NCBI GenBank assembly: GCA_003552365.1 | Contig: PUKR01000105.1 | Location: 1 to 16,813 of the forward strand | Direction: 5' to 3' | Length of the DNA stretch: 16,813 bases | Source: Syntrophomonadaceae bacterium | GTDB lineage: Bacteria > Bacillota > Dethiobacteria > DTU022 | Shown here: positions 16,167 through 16,813 of the stretch, piece by piece | Layout of the letters: each line of letters begins with the position of its first letter | How positions within the stretch are numbered: position 1 is the stretch's first letter | Program-made: the position numbers and the translations under genes | The notes under the pieces: generated by a model | Told to the model about the DNA's origin: nothing | Database searches by the model: none | The model's input: only the letters and a program-made list of their open reading frames with translations

Positions 16167-16799
16167 TCAGTCGATAATATCAAGGACTTCATCGAGTGGT
16201 TTGACTTGTTTGGGTTGCGGTTCCTTTGCAGGGCGCCCGATTGCGACAATAGCTGTTATAGACCATGGAGGCGATATTTCCAGTAATTGTTCGAGTTCGT
16301 GGCGGGCTACATTTGGTGCAACCATCCAACAACTACCATAACTCATGGTATATGCGGTTAGTAAGATCGTTTGGATTGCTCCCCCAATAGTTTGCAAATC
16401 GGGCCGCATTCTCAAATAGTCTATTTCTGCTTCAGCATAACCGCATGTACGCAAAATCTCATCCATTTTGCTTCGATATGGCTTTGATAAAACTACAAGA
16501 GCAAGAGGAGCATCGGCAAAAAGAATACTCGTGTGATGATGCCCGTACCTTTCAGGATTTTCTTTGCCGGCATATTTAGCCAGGCTGATCAGTTTTTCTT
16601 GTAAGGTTTCTTTCATTTTTTGCTTGAGCTCGTTATTCCTGATGGCGATAAAGCGCCAATCCTGGTTGTTGCCAGCGCTGGGCGCCATGGTTGCTGTATT
16701 GATCATATGCCTTATATCTTTTTCCGGGACGGTTTCATCAGTAAAGAACCGGATACTTCTTCTTCCCTCCACTGCTTCTTGAAAATCCAATCTAATCAC
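16167..16799 (-). CDS. Nitroreductase-family FMN oxidoreductase
   Basis: A 210-residue protein of the flavin nitroreductase fold, which reduces nitro compounds, quinones or related substrates with NAD(P)H. RRSIRFF at 13-19 is the N-terminal FMN phosphate-binding motif. APSAGNNQDWRF (39-50) matches the second conserved block (APSxxNxQPW in most members). GGAIQTILLTAY (139-150) with SYGSCWMV (153-160) is the helix and turn beside the flavin, and AIGRP (187-191) closes the fold. There is no ferredoxin-type cysteine cluster. The physiological substrate is unknown. The GTG start has only a weak GGG-rich stretch before it. The frame remains open to the right edge, so translation could begin a few codons beyond the window. 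The gene is convergent with the signalling block and is probably not part of it. Confidence 0.88.
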   Translation of the reverse strand: MIRLDFQEAVEGRRSIRFFTDETVPEKDIRHMINTATMAPSAGNNQDWRFIAIRNNELKQKMKETLQEKLISLAKYAGKENPERYGHHHTSILFADAPLALVVLSKPYRSKMDEILRTCGYAEAEIDYLRMRPDLQTIGGAIQTILLTAYTMSYGSCWMVAPNVARHELEQLLEISPPWSITAIVAIGRPAKEPQPKQVKPLDEVLDIID

Positions 16800-16813
16800 C
16801 CCGTTTAAGGTTA

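Overview
The window looks like chromosome from an endospore-lineage Firmicute, probably class Clostridia. The reasons are strong AGGAGG-type ribosome binding sites, GTG and TTG starts beside ATG, sigma-A-like promoters, a WalR/PhoP-like two-component pair, GerMN (spore germination) domains, and moderate GC content in the housekeeping genes. No species can be named from the sequence alone.

Left block (1-8014, + strand). A family 4 uracil-DNA glycosylase is coupled by an ATGA overlap to an OmpR-family response regulator, which overlaps its HAMP histidine kinase by one base. After 125 bases carrying an extended -10 promoter comes a membrane-anchored protein with a beta-propeller followed by GerMN domains. 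A clear sigma-A promoter then drives argS, and serS follows 45 bases later. The order regulator, kinase, propeller/GerMN protein recalls the actinobacterial MtrA-MtrB-LpqB locus, but with the two LpqB domains in the opposite order.

Junction (8015-8434). Immediately after serS lies the 3' end of a broken membrane-protein gene. It is frameshifted, lacks its 5' part, and looks like a CPBP (CAAX protease-like) family member. About 200 bases of AT-rich DNA with a possible extended -10 promoter follow.

Right block (8435-16104, + strand, visibly more AT-rich). Five closely spaced genes look like one transcription unit: a class I SAM methyltransferase, a FabF-like ketosynthase that keeps its cysteine but has lost both catalytic histidines, a large 7TM-GAF-PAS histidine kinase, a soluble paralogue of that kinase whose ATP-binding motifs are destroyed, and a response regulator with an intact HD-GYP c-di-GMP phosphodiesterase domain. 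The inference is a signalling module in which a small acyl-derived or methylated molecule may be made by the first two genes, sensed by the membrane kinase and read out as c-di-GMP turnover. The layout is comparable to the rpf/DSF system but has unrelated synthase genes. A convergent nitroreductase-family gene (16167-16799, - strand) closes the window.
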